Source: Marinomonas sp. MED121
Lineage (GTDB): Bacteria; Pseudomonadota; Gammaproteobacteria; Pseudomonadales; Marinomonadaceae
DNA length: 64,000 nucleotides
NCBI RefSeq assembly: GCF_000153025.1
Contig: NZ_CH672429.1
Coordinates: 733,079 to 797,078, forward strand
Direction: 5' to 3'
Shown here: positions 16,203 to 27,515 of the stretch, in pieces
How positions within the stretch are numbered: position 1 is the stretch's first letter
Layout of the letters: the number at the start of each line of letters is the position of its first letter
The notes under the pieces: model-generated
Seen by the model: only the letters and a program-made list of their open reading frames with translations
Told to the model about the DNA's origin: nothing
Database searches by the model: none
Position numbers and translations under genes: made by a program

Positions 16203-16886
16203 ATGTCCTTTTTCCTCAAAAAAAGCATACTTATGCTCAAACTGATTACTTTTCTCATGCTATCAGGGTGCTCTCAAAAATTTGAAGATACATTTAGTAC
16301 AATAAATACCTCTATTAATGGATATTTAGATGTTGATCTCAGTGATAGCCAATTAGAAAAACTACAATATGATAGCGTTTATGTAAAAATAAATAACGGC
16401 AAACAAATCTTAATGATTTTAGCCTTAATTGAAAATAACAAGGAGACTGGTCAGGAACAATTAAAATGGGTATCAGCTGATAAAGTCATGTTAATAACAG
16501 AGAATGGAAGAATTGTTAAAACATTGGGACTAAACCATAATTTAGTAGATCTAAGAAAAGAAAACTCGTCTCTCGCTTCGCCTCCTAATACTCTGAGAGA
16601 AAACAGCTTTATATATAGCTGGATGCCAGATTATCGTTATAACTTTCGAGCCATCTCTCATATTTCGCACATAAAAAATGAAATACTGCATTTATCTGAT
16701 TGGTCAGTCTCAACCCAGTACACAATTGAAAGCATTAAGTTCGATAGTTTTAAAAATCATAGCTTTGAAAACCGCTACTGGCGAAATGAAGCAAATCGAA
16801 CAGTTAAAACAATCCAATATATTGGACCAAATATGGATAAAATTGAAATGCATTTCATTAAACGCTTTGTTGAGAGTAAGTCTTAA
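16203..16886 (+). CDS. yjbF: YjbF/GfcB-type lipoprotein
   Basis: 227 residues from ATG 16203. The signal peptide ends in the lipobox MLSGC, so the mature protein is a lipoprotein from Cys 23. The body shows the YjbF pattern: DSVYVKINNGKQILMILALIE, LKWVSADKVMLITENGRIVKTLGL and FSYDWSP-like YSWMPDYRYNFRA. It takes part in exopolysaccharide or group 4 capsule secretion with YjbG and YjbH (family knowledge). The frame is open further upstream through the terminator, but no lipoprotein signal would result from an earlier start. ATG 16233 is a shorter alternative. Confidence 0.85.
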   Translation: MSFFLKKSILMLKLITFLMLSGCSQKFEDTFSTINTSINGYLDVDLSDSQLEKLQYDSVYVKINNGKQILMILALIENNKETGQEQLKWVSADKVMLITENGRIVKTLGLNHNLVDLRKENSSLASPPNTLRENSFIYSWMPDYRYNFRAISHISHIKNEILHLSDWSVSTQYTIESIKFDSFKNHSFENRYWRNEANRTVKTIQYIGPNMDKIEMHFIKRFVESKS

Positions 16887-16888
16887 AA

Positions 16889-17659
16889 ATGAAAAAAATC
16901 ACTTCCATTTATAGTTTATCAATTTCATGCTTTTCATTATTAGGCTTTTCTTTATTGAGCTTTTCATTAAGTGCTTCTCCTTTTAAAAGCTTAGAAGTAT
17001 CAGTTGAAAATACTAACATCAGTTTACAATATGATAGACCTCAACGTTTGTTACAGGTTTTATCAGATTCACATCAATATATAGATTATTCGCCTTATAC
17101 TTTAGGTGCATCATTAGTCATTAAAAATAGTAAAATTGGCTTTGAAAAAAAAGAAAATCTTATCAATAAAATAAATCTAAATTATAAAGCGAACGATAAA
17201 GTAGAAACAAAAAAAAATCTGTTATCAATACTAGAGAAGCATAATTTCAAAAAGAGAGAAGAAATCACATTAGATTTAGAAAAAATTCAATTAGACAAAA
17301 ATTCAAACCCCATTATTCAAGGGAAATATGAATTAATGTTACCAAGAACACCAAACTATATTATAGTGATAGACCCATCAAATTCAAAAGACTTGATAAA
17401 ATTACCCCTAAAGTATAACTATGATTTCGAAGATTACATTAATTTTTATAAAGACGGTTTTAATATAAAAAACAAAATAAAATCAGAAAAAATCACAATA
17501 GTCCAAGCGGATAAAGAAACTATCATTCCAAAGGTTAGCTATTGGAATGATAAAAATTACTATTTATCACCAGGGGCTTTTATTTATATCGGAATAGAAA
17601 GTTCACCTCAAATTAATTCTGATTTTATTGACCTTCTTAAATATCATGTGGTTTTCTAA
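16889..17659 (+). CDS. yjbG: YjbG/GfcC-type periplasmic protein
   Basis: 256 residues with an N-terminal signal sequence (hydrophobic stretch to about residue 29). The body is divergent and very Lys/Asn/Ile-rich. It keeps the GfcC-like layout: an RLLQVLSD segment early, a central beta region and a C-terminal part with SPGAFIYIGI. It starts 2 bp after yjbF and its stop overlaps the start of yjbH (TAATG). Assignment rests mostly on operon position and general shape. Its role in polysaccharide export is inferred from the operon. Confidence 0.75.
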   Translation: MKKITSIYSLSISCFSLLGFSLLSFSLSASPFKSLEVSVENTNISLQYDRPQRLLQVLSDSHQYIDYSPYTLGASLVIKNSKIGFEKKENLINKINLNYKANDKVETKKNLLSILEKHNFKKREEITLDLEKIQLDKNSNPIIQGKYELMLPRTPNYIIVIDPSNSKDLIKLPLKYNYDFEDYINFYKDGFNIKNKIKSEKITIVQADKETIIPKVSYWNDKNYYLSPGAFIYIGIESSPQINSDFIDLLKYHVVF

Positions 17660-19866
17660 TGTTTAATCAACGTTTTCTCTACCTATTTTTACTCAGTATA
17701 GCTTCGTCAGTAAATGCGAATGATTCTGAGGCATTACCTCCCTTTCAAACCTATAAGCTCAAACCCTCTCAAATGGATTTTGGTGGAGTAGGCTTAATGC
17801 AAATGCCCACTGCACGCATGTCTAATGAAGGTGAATTCTTTTTTAATTATACTAAAAATTCAGAATATGCTTTCTATACCTTTTCATTGCAAGTTATGCC
17901 TTGGCTTGAAAGTACTATTCGCTATACCGAGGTGCAGGATTTACTTTATAGCAATGACGAAAGTTTTAGTGGCGACACTAAATATGCGGATAAAGGTATC
18001 GATGCTAAATTACGTTTAATCGAAGAAAGTGACTGGTTTCCCGAAACATCAATCGGTATCAGAGACATTGGTGGTACAGGCTTATTTGATGGCGAATTTA
18101 TTAGTTTTACAAAGCATCTAGCAACTGAAAGCTTTGGCCAATTTGATTTTACACTCGGACTTGGCTGGGGATATTTAGGACAAAGTGGCAATATTACTAA
18201 CCCTTTTTGTAGCTATAGCAACAATTACTGCACTAGAGATACAAGCTTTAATGATAATGGTGGGAGTATTGATTCGCAAAGGTGGTTCAAAGGTAATGCG
18301 GCATTATTTGGTGGTATTGAATATCAAACAAACTATCATCCATTAAGGCTAAAAGTTGAGTACGATGGTAACGACTATACCCAAGATATCCCTGTAACTA
18401 ATGGCAATATTCTAATGGAACAAGATAGCCCTTGGAACTATGGGATTGTATATGGGTTAAGTGATTATGCAGATCTTAGAGTCAGCTATGAAAGAGGTAA
18501 TACAATTACACTAGGCATTAGCCTGTCTACAAACTTTAATAATACTCAGCCTTTATATAAAGCTTATCCATCATTAGATAAAAATTTTGTAGAAAACGTT
18601 TCTACACCAAAATCCAATCAATCCATTAATTGGAAAGAGCTAGAACAGAGCTTATTCAATCACTCAGGGTATGATAAAAATGAATTTTACATACAAAACT
18701 CTAAACTCACTCTTTTAGCGGAACAAAATAAATACAGGGATAGAGACGAAGCTCAAGATAAAGCATCATCGATATTAAATGATTATTTACCTAATACAAT
18801 CACTCAATTTAATATTATTGAAAAAGTAAATAGTCTTCCAATCTCTGAAAATGTAATCGATAGAGAAAATTATATTAACTATCAAGCAGTAAACTATATT
18901 AACCCTAAAACAGAAGACTTTATCCAGCAGTCAGATCAGGTTAACCTTCCTTCATCAAGCTCAGCCTATCAAACAGAAGATAATTTTTCTTATGGCTTCT
19001 CGCCTGCATTAACTCAAACCTTAGGCAGTGCTGAAGATTTTTATCTTTATAGTATTGGAACAAAATTTGATTCATCTTATTGGTTCGCTTCAAGCTGGCA
19101 ACTAGATTCGAGCATCTATTTTAACCTCTTAGATAATTACGATAAATTTAACTATACGGTTCCAGATGATAATACTTCTAACCCAAGAGTAAGAACACTT
19201 GCTCGCGAATATATTCATGATAATCATGTTTATTTAACGAATCTACAACTCAGTAATTTTCAAAAATATAGTCATAACTGGTATCAACAAACTTACCTTG
19301 GTTATCTAGAACAAATGTTTGCAGGTTTTGGTAGCGAATTACTTTATCGACGTAAAGAGGCCAACTGGGCCATAGGACTAGACTGGAATATCATCTCTCA
19401 GCGCGACCCAAATTCATGGTTAAGCACTTATAATAACCCTTGGGATTACAGTGACACTGAAGAGGTGCTCTCCAAGGGAACAACAGGTCATATGTCAATT
19501 TACTATAGACCTGAATGGAGTCTTCTCAAAGACACACTCTTCCAATTAGATTACGGTAAATTCCTTGCAGGGGATGTCGGGCTTCAATTAGAGTTTTCTA
19601 AACAGTTTGATAGCGGCATTATCGTCGGTGCCTATGCCAGCAAAACAGATATGTCGGCAGAAGAGTTTGGGGAAGGCAGCTTTACAAAAGGCTTCTACTT
19701 CACTGTCCCCTTTGATATTTTAACGGTTAAACCTAACTCAAGTCGCGCTAATTTCCATTGGCAACCCCTAACACGTGATGGCGGGCAAAAGCTTAACAAA
19801 CAGAATTATCTTTATGAGATAACGGACCAACTTAACCCTTGGTATGAAAGGCCAGTTAAACACTAA
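17659..19866 (+). CDS. yjbH: YjbH/GfcD-type outer-membrane protein
   Basis: 735 residues, close to the family length (about 700). A signal peptide (to about residue 21) precedes the YjbH signature: GGVGLMQMPTARM near residue 35, KGIDAKLRLIEES, PETSIGIRDIGGTGLF and alternating hydrophobic beta-strand repeats typical of an outer-membrane barrel. A less conserved middle (about 300-450) separates N- and C-terminal barrel parts, and the C-terminus has FTVPFDILT. It probably provides or helps the outer-membrane step of polysaccharide secretion. Start and upstream stop overlap, indicating coupled translation. Confidence 0.9.
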   Translation: MFNQRFLYLFLLSIASSVNANDSEALPPFQTYKLKPSQMDFGGVGLMQMPTARMSNEGEFFFNYTKNSEYAFYTFSLQVMPWLESTIRYTEVQDLLYSNDESFSGDTKYADKGIDAKLRLIEESDWFPETSIGIRDIGGTGLFDGEFISFTKHLATESFGQFDFTLGLGWGYLGQSGNITNPFCSYSNNYCTRDTSFNDNGGSIDSQRWFKGNAALFGGIEYQTNYHPLRLKVEYDGNDYTQDIPVTNGNILMEQDSPWNYGIVYGLSDYADLRVSYERGNTITLGISLSTNFNNTQPLYKAYPSLDKNFVENVSTPKSNQSINWKELEQSLFNHSGYDKNEFYIQNSKLTLLAEQNKYRDRDEAQDKASSILNDYLPNTITQFNIIEKVNSLPISENVIDRENYINYQAVNYINPKTEDFIQQSDQVNLPSSSSAYQTEDNFSYGFSPALTQTLGSAEDFYLYSIGTKFDSSYWFASSWQLDSSIYFNLLDNYDKFNYTVPDDNTSNPRVRTLAREYIHDNHVYLTNLQLSNFQKYSHNWYQQTYLGYLEQMFAGFGSELLYRRKEANWAIGLDWNIISQRDPNSWLSTYNNPWDYSDTEEVLSKGTTGHMSIYYRPEWSLLKDTLFQLDYGKFLAGDVGLQLEFSKQFDSGIIVGAYASKTDMSAEEFGEGSFTKGFYFTVPFDILTVKPNSSRANFHWQPLTRDGGQKLNKQNYLYEITDQLNPWYERPVKH

Positions 19867-19889
19867 AACGTCACGCGAAAACTTAGCCT

Positions 19890-19923
19890 AAAAGAGAAGA
19901 ATTTCTAAGTACTCTTCTCTTTT
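19890..19923. terminator. Bidirectional terminator after yjbH
   Basis: AAAAGAGAAGA at 19890-19900 pairs with 19913-19923 around a 12-nt loop. T-richness on both strands suits termination of yjbH and of the convergent GNAT gene. Confidence 0.75.
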
Positions 19924-19938
19924 GGCCTATCTTTCCAC

Positions 19939-20478
19939 TTAAAACGATATACTATTTTTCAATAAAGCAGCCTTTTCCCAAGTATAAATAATTTCATTTA
20001 CTTGGGTACCACAAGGTGCTGACCAGACACCTTCATCAGCCTTTATGCCTCCTAGCTTTTCATAAAAACGAATCGCAGCTTTGTTTTCCGCTAGTACTTC
20101 TAAATAAAGGCCTATACTTTCAAGATTATCTAAATGTGACAATGCATTTAAGATAAGCTTTTTACCAATCCCCTTACCTTTAAAAGATTCTGCTACATGT
20201 AAGTTATCTAATAAAATGGCAGCTTTCTTTTCACGTATGTTTGTTTCAATACAGATAAAGCCAGCGACTTCATCCTTGACTTCATCTTTAGCAATGAGAA
20301 TAAACTGACTTTCTGATGGCGCTTTCAACCTTTGATTCCAAATAGCATACCTATCTTCAAGCACGTTATTTTCTAGGTAACTTGAAGCTAAAATATCCTT
20401 ATAGGTTTTTTGCCAACTTTTAGCATGTAAATTTGCAATAGCGTCTAGATCTCTCAAACCTGCTTGTCGATATTCCAC
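19939..20478 (-). CDS. GNAT-family N-acetyltransferase
   Basis: 179 residues with one GNAT fold: N-terminal YRQAGLRDLDAIANLH, the acetyl-CoA loop SFKGKGIGKKLI (Q/RxxGxG/A variant) near residue 108, and the C-terminal ENKAAIRFYEKLGG. The substrate (small molecule or protein N-terminus) cannot be told. It stands alone, convergent with yjbH. Confidence 0.88.
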   Translation of the reverse strand: MEYRQAGLRDLDAIANLHAKSWQKTYKDILASSYLENNVLEDRYAIWNQRLKAPSESQFILIAKDEVKDEVAGFICIETNIREKKAAILLDNLHVAESFKGKGIGKKLILNALSHLDNLESIGLYLEVLAENKAAIRFYEKLGGIKADEGVWSAPCGTQVNEIIYTWEKAALLKNSISF

Positions 20479-20542
20479 ACCTCAACTCCTTTTTCATGGT
20501 TTAACTGCTAGCTCAAAGTAAATTATAAGCACTTTTTTAAAG

Positions 20543-20569
20543 CAAAAAAAAGCCCCTCAAAGAGGGGCT
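20543..20569 (-). terminator. Intrinsic terminator after fadA
   Basis: On the minus strand an 8-bp stem AGCCCCTC/GAGGGGCT (20551-20558 and 20562-20569) is followed by eight T (20543-20550). It ends the fadBA transcript. Confidence 0.93.
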
Positions 20570-20632
20570 AAAAGACAGAGATGGACTTTCAAATAACATT
20601 GAAAACGGGTGCGGGGGTGCACCCTTTTTCAA

Positions 20633-21811
<1,179 letters not shown>

Positions 21812-21836
21812 TTATCTCCTAATCTCGACCTATGAA

Positions 21837-23996
21837 TTACTTAGCGGCATTGCCGTAGTAAGTTTCGTTATTGGCTGCCATAGCGCGCATTTGTTCTGTT
21901 GGGTGGTAAAGTTTACCCAAGTGGCTGAACTTATCAGCTAACTCACAGAATGCTGCTAGACCCATTTGGTCAAGATAATGTATTGCGCCACCTAGGTATG
22001 GAGGGAAACCAATACCATAGATAAGACCCATATCAGCTTCAGCTGGAGAGGCAACAATGTTTTCTTCAAGACAACGAACCGTTTCGATACATAGTGGAAT
22101 CATCATACGAGCAATGATGTCTTCTTCTGTTAACTCAGTCTGAGACTCAACAGTCGGCGATAGAAGCTCAACGATTTCTTCATTGTAAATTTTCTTCGGC
22201 TTACCTTTACGGTCATTTTCGTAAGTGTAAAAACCTTTTTGATTCTTCTGACCAAAACGCTCGAGTTCAAATAAACGATCAATGACGCTCACGCCTTCGT
22301 GTTGCATGCGATCAGGGAAACCTTGTGCCATTACTTCATCAGCATGGTAAGCCGTATCAATACCAACAACGTCCATCAAATAAGCAGGACCCATAGGCCA
22401 ACCGAATTTTTCCATCACTTTATCCACTTGACGGAAGTCTGCACCTTCTTTCATCATGGCAGCAAAACCACCAAAATAAGGGAATAGAACACGGTTAACT
22501 AGGAAACCAGGGCAGTCATTTACAACAATCGGTGTTTTACCCATAGCCTGTGCGTAAGCCACGGTTTTAGCAACAGCTGCTTCGCTAGATTTTTCGCCAC
22601 GAATAACTTCCACTAAAGGCATTTTGTGCACTGGGTTAAAGAAATGCATACCGACAAAGTTTTCAGGACGTTTAAGCGCTGTTGCAAGTTCAGTAATCGA
22701 AATTGTCGAAGTGTTGGAGGTCAAAATAGCATCATCAGCAATGTGACCTTCTGTCTCGGCTAATACAGATTTTTTAACATTCACATTTTCAACAACAGCT
22801 TCAACGACAAGGTCAACATTTTCAAATTCACCATAAGTCAAAGCAGGTACAATTTTACTGAGTGACTTCATGGCTTTATCAGCAGTTAAACGACCACGTG
22901 ACACCTGACCATTTAACAACTTAGTCGCTTCATTCAAACCAAGATCAATCGCTTCTGTGCGAATGTCTTTCATGATGATTGGTGTGCCTTTAGAAGCAGA
23001 TTGATAAGCAACACCGCCACCCATGATACCCGCGCCTAATACAGCAGCTTGTTTAACGGGTGTCGCATCTTTAATCAATGCGCCAGATGTTTTCTTGATT
23101 TGCTGATCACTTAAGAAAAGGTTAACAAGGGATTTTGCAACAGGCGTTTTCGCCATTTTGATAAAACCAGCAATTTCTGTTTCGCAGGCTTTTTCAAATG
23201 CTTGGCCAATGTTCTTCTCAACAGATTTAATCGCAGCCATAGGCGCTGGGTAATGTTTACCCGCTTTGGCACCCACAACACCACGAACAGATTCGAAGAT
23301 CATCATTTTTTCAATGGCAGAGAAGACCATAGGCGCAGTCTCTTCTTCACGACGAGCCATATAATCAAGTTTGCCAGAAGCCGCTTGTTCAACAAGGTGA
23401 AGCGCTGATTCTAGTACTTTTTCTGTTTTAACAACCGCATCAACAGCGCCATCTTTTAAAGCAACATTGGCACGTTTTTGACCGGCACCACAAATCCATT
23501 CGCAGGCATTATCAACACCAATTACACGTGGAAGACGCACAGTACCACCCCAACCTGGGTAAATACCAAGTTGAGTTTCAGGTAAACCAACTTTTGTTGA
23601 GTCAGCCATAACTCGATAGTCACAGGCTAAACAAAGCTCAAAACCACCACCTAGCGCAACACCATTAATGGCTGCCACAGTTGGGCATGGAAGAGCAGCA
23701 ATATCATTGAAGATTTTATGGGCTGCACGCAGCTTTTCAGCTAATAGCTCGTCTTCTAACTCAAACCAAGATGAAAACTCAGTAATGTCTGCGCCAACAA
23801 CGAAAACATCTTTTGCACTCGCAAAAACAACCCCTTTCAAATCGGGTTGTGCTTTTAGTGCAGACACTGCTTCGCCTAATTCTTGCAAGGTTAAGCTATT
23901 AAATTTATTTACTGATTCACCCTGTAAATCTAGAGTGACGATGGCAACGCCAGGTGACTTTTCAGCTACCTTTATTGCTTGTCCTTCAAAAATCAT
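21837..23996 (-). CDS. fadB: Fatty acid oxidation complex alpha subunit FadB
   Basis: 719 residues. The N-terminal enoyl-CoA hydratase/isomerase domain (about 1-190, [16 protein letters not shown] and [14 protein letters not shown]) is joined to a 3-hydroxyacyl-CoA dehydrogenase with NAD motif [12 protein letters not shown] near residue 320, [14 protein letters not shown] and a C-terminal repeat with [19 protein letters not shown] 23996 has GGAG at 7-base spacing; the in-frame TTG four codons upstream includes that ribosome binding site and is rejected. It carries out hydration and dehydrogenation in beta-oxidation. Confidence 0.97.
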   Translation of the reverse strand: MIFEGQAIKVAEKSPGVAIVTLDLQGESVNKFNSLTLQELGEAVSALKAQPDLKGVVFASAKDVFVVGADITEFSSWFELEDELLAEKLRAAHKIFNDIAALPCPTVAAINGVALGGGFELCLACDYRVMADSTKVGLPETQLGIYPGWGGTVRLPRVIGVDNACEWICGAGQKRANVALKDGAVDAVVKTEKVLESALHLVEQAASGKLDYMARREEETAPMVFSAIEKMMIFESVRGVVGAKAGKHYPAPMAAIKSVEKNIGQAFEKACETEIAGFIKMAKTPVAKSLVNLFLSDQQIKKTSGALIKDATPVKQAAVLGAGIMGGGVAYQSASKGTPIIMKDIRTEAIDLGLNEATKLLNGQVSRGRLTADKAMKSLSKIVPALTYGEFENVDLVVEAVVENVNVKKSVLAETEGHIADDAILTSNTSTISITELATALKRPENFVGMHFFNPVHKMPLVEVIRGEKSSEAAVAKTVAYAQAMGKTPIVVNDCPGFLVNRVLFPYFGGFAAMMKEGADFRQVDKVMEKFGWPMGPAYLMDVVGIDTAYHADEVMAQGFPDRMQHEGVSVIDRLFELERFGQKNQKGFYTYENDRKGKPKKIYNEEIVELLSPTVESQTELTEEDIIARMMIPLCIETVRCLEENIVASPAEADMGLIYGIGFPPYLGGAIHYLDQMGLAAFCELADKFSHLGKLYHPTEQMRAMAANNETYYGNAAK

Positions 23997-24118
23997 GCTG
24001 ATCTCCAATTTTTCTTATTTTAACCTTTCCTTGGATTCATTTTTAAATGAGCCCAGAGGCAGAGCAGCCTTAGCTGCCCTTTTAAAAGTTGATAATATTG
24101 AGCGAGGTGCCCAATCGC

Positions 24119-25048
24119 TTACAATGCGCTTTCTAACTCAGGCACAGCTTCGAAAAGATCTGCCACTAAACCATAATCTGCAATTTGGAAAATAGGCGCT
24201 TCTTCGTCTTTGTTGATAGCAACAATTACCTTGGAATCCTTCATACCTGCTAAATGCTGAATCGCACCAGAGATACCCACTGCAACATATAAATCAGGGG
24301 CAACGGTTTTACCGGTTTGACCGACCTGTAAATCATTTGGTACGAAGCCTGCGTCAACTGCTGCACGAGATGCACCAACGGCAGCCCCTAGCTTGTCAGC
24401 AACACCATCAAGAATCTTAAAGTTGTCACCACTTCCCATACCACGACCACCAGAAACAATAATGTTTGCAGCGGTTAACTCTGGACGATCTGACACTGCT
24501 AGCTCTTCACCCACAAAACGACTTTTATCTGACGCAATAACTTGAGAAAGAGTCACTAATTCTGCGTTACCACCTTCAGCTGCAACAGGATCAAAGCCCG
24601 TAGCACGAATCGTAATCACTTTAATTGCATCACTTGACTGAACCGTCGCAATCGCATTACCCGCATAAATAGGTCGTACAAAGGTATCTGCACTTTCAAC
24701 TTTGATGACATCAGAAAGTTGTGCGACATCAAGCAAAGCTGCCACACGAGGCAGCATGTTTTTACCTGTTGTCGTTGCTGGCGCTAAAATATGGCTATAA
24801 GAAGCAGACAACTCAACTACTAATTTACTAACATTTTCAGCCAGTTGATATTCATAAACCGCATCATCAGCAAGTAAGATACGAGCAACACCTTGAGCTT
24901 TAGAAGCTTGTTCAGCAACAGACTGACAATTAGCACCGACCACTAAAAGGTCGATATCACCGCCAATTTGTGCTGCCGCAGCTAGCGTATTTAAAGTGGC
25001 TGGTTTTAGATTAGTGTTATCATGTTCCGCAATAATTAAAATGCTCAT
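24119..25048 (-). CDS. etfA: Electron transfer flavoprotein alpha subunit
   Basis: 309 residues. The C-terminal FAD-binding part is intact: [53 protein letters not shown] and the end [22 protein letters not shown]. The N-terminus [11 protein letters not shown] is typical. It overlaps etfB by 4 bp, indicating coupled translation. It accepts electrons from acyl-CoA dehydrogenases such as the one at 29715 and passes them to ETF-quinone oxidoreductase, which is not in the window. Confidence 0.97.
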   Translation of the reverse strand: MSILIIAEHDNTNLKPATLNTLAAAAQIGGDIDLLVVGANCQSVAEQASKAQGVARILLADDAVYEYQLAENVSKLVVELSASYSHILAPATTTGKNMLPRVAALLDVAQLSDVIKVESADTFVRPIYAGNAIATVQSSDAIKVITIRATGFDPVAAEGGNAELVTLSQVIASDKSRFVGEELAVSDRPELTAANIIVSGGRGMGSGDNFKILDGVADKLGAAVGASRAAVDAGFVPNDLQVGQTGKTVAPDLYVAVGISGAIQHLAGMKDSKVIVAINKDEEAPIFQIADYGLVADLFEAVPELESAL

Positions 25049-25797
25049 GCAATCACCTTCGCTTCATTTTTCAATTTTTCTACAAGCTCAGCTACCGAGC
25101 CAACTTTAATACCACCTTGACGTTCAGCTGGTGGTGTCACAGAAATAACCTTTACATTAGAGGCAGTAGACACACCTAGCTCTTCAGGTGTTTTAACATC
25201 TAATGGCTTTTTCTTCGCTTTCATAATATTGGGAAGCTTAATAAAGCGAGGTTCGTTCAAACGCAGGTCAGTAGTTACTACAGCTGGCAAACTAATGGCA
25301 AGCGTTTGAAGCCCACCATCAATTTCACGAGTAACTTGTGCTTCACCATTTTCAATAACCACTTCAGAGGCGAAGGTTGCTTGAGGCATATCAAGCAAAG
25401 CCGCTAGCATTTGGCCTGTTTGATTATTATCTGAGTCAATGGCTTGCTTACCTAGAATAATCAGGTCTGGAGATTCTGTCTTTGCGACTTCAGTCAGTAG
25501 CTTGGCAACAGCTAAAGAATCAACACCGTCTTCTGTTTCGATCTGAATAGCGCGATCAGCACCTAAACCCAGTGCTGTTCTTAGTGTTTCCTGGCAACCT
25601 TTAGAGCCAATTGAAACAGCTACAATTTCTGTCGCTATGCCTTTCTCTTTTAGGCGAACAGCTTCTTCAACCGCAATTTCACAAAATGGGTTAATAGACA
25701 TTTTTACATTAGCAAGCTCAACCGCTTTATGGTCTGCTTGTACTCTTACTTTAACGTTGTAATCAACAACGCGTTTAACTGCGACTAATATTTTCAT
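25045..25797 (-). CDS. etfB: Electron transfer flavoprotein beta subunit
   Basis: 250 residues, normal length. It begins [19 protein letters not shown] and contains the ETF-beta signature region [31 protein letters not shown] and [25 protein letters not shown]. The subunit binds AMP and forms the heterodimer with EtfA. It is first in the etfBA operon, with a 278-bp upstream gap that should hold its promoter. Confidence 0.97.
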   Translation of the reverse strand: MKILVAVKRVVDYNVKVRVQADHKAVELANVKMSINPFCEIAVEEAVRLKEKGIATEIVAVSIGSKGCQETLRTALGLGADRAIQIETEDGVDSLAVAKLLTEVAKTESPDLIILGKQAIDSDNNQTGQMLAALLDMPQATFASEVVIENGEAQVTREIDGGLQTLAISLPAVVTTDLRLNEPRFIKLPNIMKAKKKPLDVKTPEELGVSTASNVKVISVTPPAERQGGIKVGSVAELVEKLKNEAKVIA

Positions 25798-26075
25798 ACG
25801 GCCCTCGTGTCTATTTTTAACTAAGTTCTCAGTGAAAAGAGAATCTTACTTATACCCTAATACAGTATTATTTTGGGTGGTCGTCATTTGTACTTAATAC
25901 TAAATTCTGACAGATTTTCATCAATAACAAAAAAGCCACAGTTAACTAACAAAAATGTCCAATACCTATCAAAGCCCCTAAAATAGGCGATTGAAATAGC
26001 AATTAAAAGTATCGAAAACACCCAATATGATTGAGAAATAATGATCAAATGTTGATTTAGCACATCAACAGAAGC

Positions 26076-26825
26076 TTATTTTTTTGATAAAAATGCAGTA
26101 AAAGCGTCTCGCGCCTCTTGAGAGGAAAGCCTTTCTTTAAAAACACGACTCTCTCTAGACAAGGTAAGTTCGATTTTATCTTGATAAGGCTGCTTTAATA
26201 GAGCTTTACTAAGTTGTACCGCCTCACTTGGTAACTCAGAGACTTTAGCAGCATATTCGCTGGCAATAGAATATGCATCTCCTGCATTACAAGCTTTATT
26301 AACCAACCCTATTTCAAATGCCGTTTTCGTATCAAACGCCTCACCAAGAACCAGTAATTCAAATGCTTTTTGGTGACCCACTAAATTGGGTATGAGGTAG
26401 CTCGAAGCGGCTTCAGGCACTAACCCCAGCTTAACAAAAGGCAATATAAATTTAGCCGAATCACTTGCTACGACCAAATCACAATGCAAAAGCATTGTCA
26501 CGCCAATACCGACCGCCATGCCTTCAACGGCTGCAATTAAGGGCTTTGGGTGCGTTGCATTAGCATGCAAGAAATCAAATGTAATATTTAGCTTATCAGG
26601 TGTTTGTGCTAACTGAACAAACTCAGCTAAATCATTACCTGCACTAAAGTCGTTACCGGAACCTGTGATAAGCGTTGCTTTAATATCATGACTTTTTTTC
26701 GCTTTATCTAACGCACTGGTGAGCTCTTGATACATGGTTAAAGTAATTGCATTTTTCTTATCTGGGCGATTGAGCGTTAAGGTTTGAACACCGCCTTCAA
26801 TCTTTTCAAGAATAAAATTTTCCAT
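26076..26825 (-). CDS. Enoyl-CoA hydratase/isomerase family protein
   Basis: 249 residues with a crotonase fold: LNRPDKKNAIT near the N-terminus, the oxyanion segment FSAGNDLAEF, GMAVGIGVTMLLHCDLVVAS and the active-site Glu in GLVPEAASSYLIPNLVG. The PEAASS form with a single Glu suggests an isomerase (delta3-delta2-enoyl-CoA, ECI-like) at least as much as a hydratase. It is transcribed in the same direction as the fad genes but separated by gaps and a terminator. Confidence 0.88.
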   Translation of the reverse strand: MENFILEKIEGGVQTLTLNRPDKKNAITLTMYQELTSALDKAKKSHDIKATLITGSGNDFSAGNDLAEFVQLAQTPDKLNITFDFLHANATHPKPLIAAVEGMAVGIGVTMLLHCDLVVASDSAKFILPFVKLGLVPEAASSYLIPNLVGHQKAFELLVLGEAFDTKTAFEIGLVNKACNAGDAYSIASEYAAKVSELPSEAVQLSKALLKQPYQDKIELTLSRESRVFKERLSSQEARDAFTAFLSKK

Positions 26826-26881
26826 TTCAAAACCTATTAACTTTATATAATTAGAGGAAGGTAAACTGTTTTTTAGACAAA

Positions 26882-26919
26882 AAAATACTCATGCCATTTT
26901 TATCTGACATGAGTATTTT
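26882..26919 (-). terminator. Intrinsic terminator after the DUF2889 gene
   Basis: A 12-bp stem AAAATACTCATG (26882-26893) with 26908-26919 and a 14-nt loop. On the minus strand it is followed by a run of T. It ends the acyl-CoA ligase/DUF2889 transcript before the enoyl-CoA hydratase gene. Confidence 0.8.
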
Positions 26920-26942
26920 CTTTATGCTGTATTTTGCATCAA

Positions 26943-27503
26943 TTAACTGGCTTCATTTTCTCTAATCTTGGTCATCATTGGGCCATTGTTTGCCCAACCT
27001 TGGCAAGAATCAGAAAATGACTGAATAGCAGAAGCCGTTCTTTCAGGGTATTTCTCAGCCAGTGGATACCACATCATCTGAAAAGCCGTTGTCGCAACAA
27101 CAGGCATTAACTCAAGCACATGAGTACAACCGACAACCCCTTTAAACTCTTTTTTTACATGGGCGAGCCAGCCTTGACTTATACGAGTACCAATAAGGCG
27201 CTCAAAACCAGGGGCGACGCTATTACAGTTTGGAAAAGGGTGAGCATCAATACTCACCTCAATATCCTTAACTAAAAAATTATCATCGACAGCAATGCGC
27301 ACACAAATATCATGAAACGGCGTATCTTGGGCAACAAGTTCACCATCAAAATCACGCCAAATATCATAGGTTTTTATGTCTTGCATCCTAGCTTCAACTT
27401 CCCACAAGCCATCACTTCTTAAATAACCATCACTGACCACTCGCCTGCGATGCTTAATTTCTCGCATCATAGACTCAGTCTTATCAAGTGTTGGCTCAGA
27501 CAT
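26943..27503 (-). CDS. DUF2889 family protein
   Basis: About 186 residues. The family pattern is visible: KHRRRVVSDGYLRSDGLWEVEARMQDIKTYD near the N-terminus, DNFLVKDIEVSIDAHPFPNC in the middle and GCTHVLELMPVVATTAFQMMW, with conserved Cys and His. Function is unknown to me. It starts 12 bp after the acyl-CoA ligase gene and shares its terminator, so it is probably co-expressed with fatty-acid activation. An in-frame GTG three codons upstream is an alternative start. Confidence 0.8.
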   Translation of the reverse strand: MSEPTLDKTESMMREIKHRRRVVSDGYLRSDGLWEVEARMQDIKTYDIWRDFDGELVAQDTPFHDICVRIAVDDNFLVKDIEVSIDAHPFPNCNSVAPGFERLIGTRISQGWLAHVKKEFKGVVGCTHVLELMPVVATTAFQMMWYPLAEKYPERTASAIQSFSDSCQGWANNGPMMTKIRENEAS

Positions 27504-27515
27504 GACACTCACGAC

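Noticed and set aside
24045..24095. Terminator after etfA
   Set aside because: Only a 5-bp GCAGC/GCTGC stem with poor T-tract; not strong enough to annotate.
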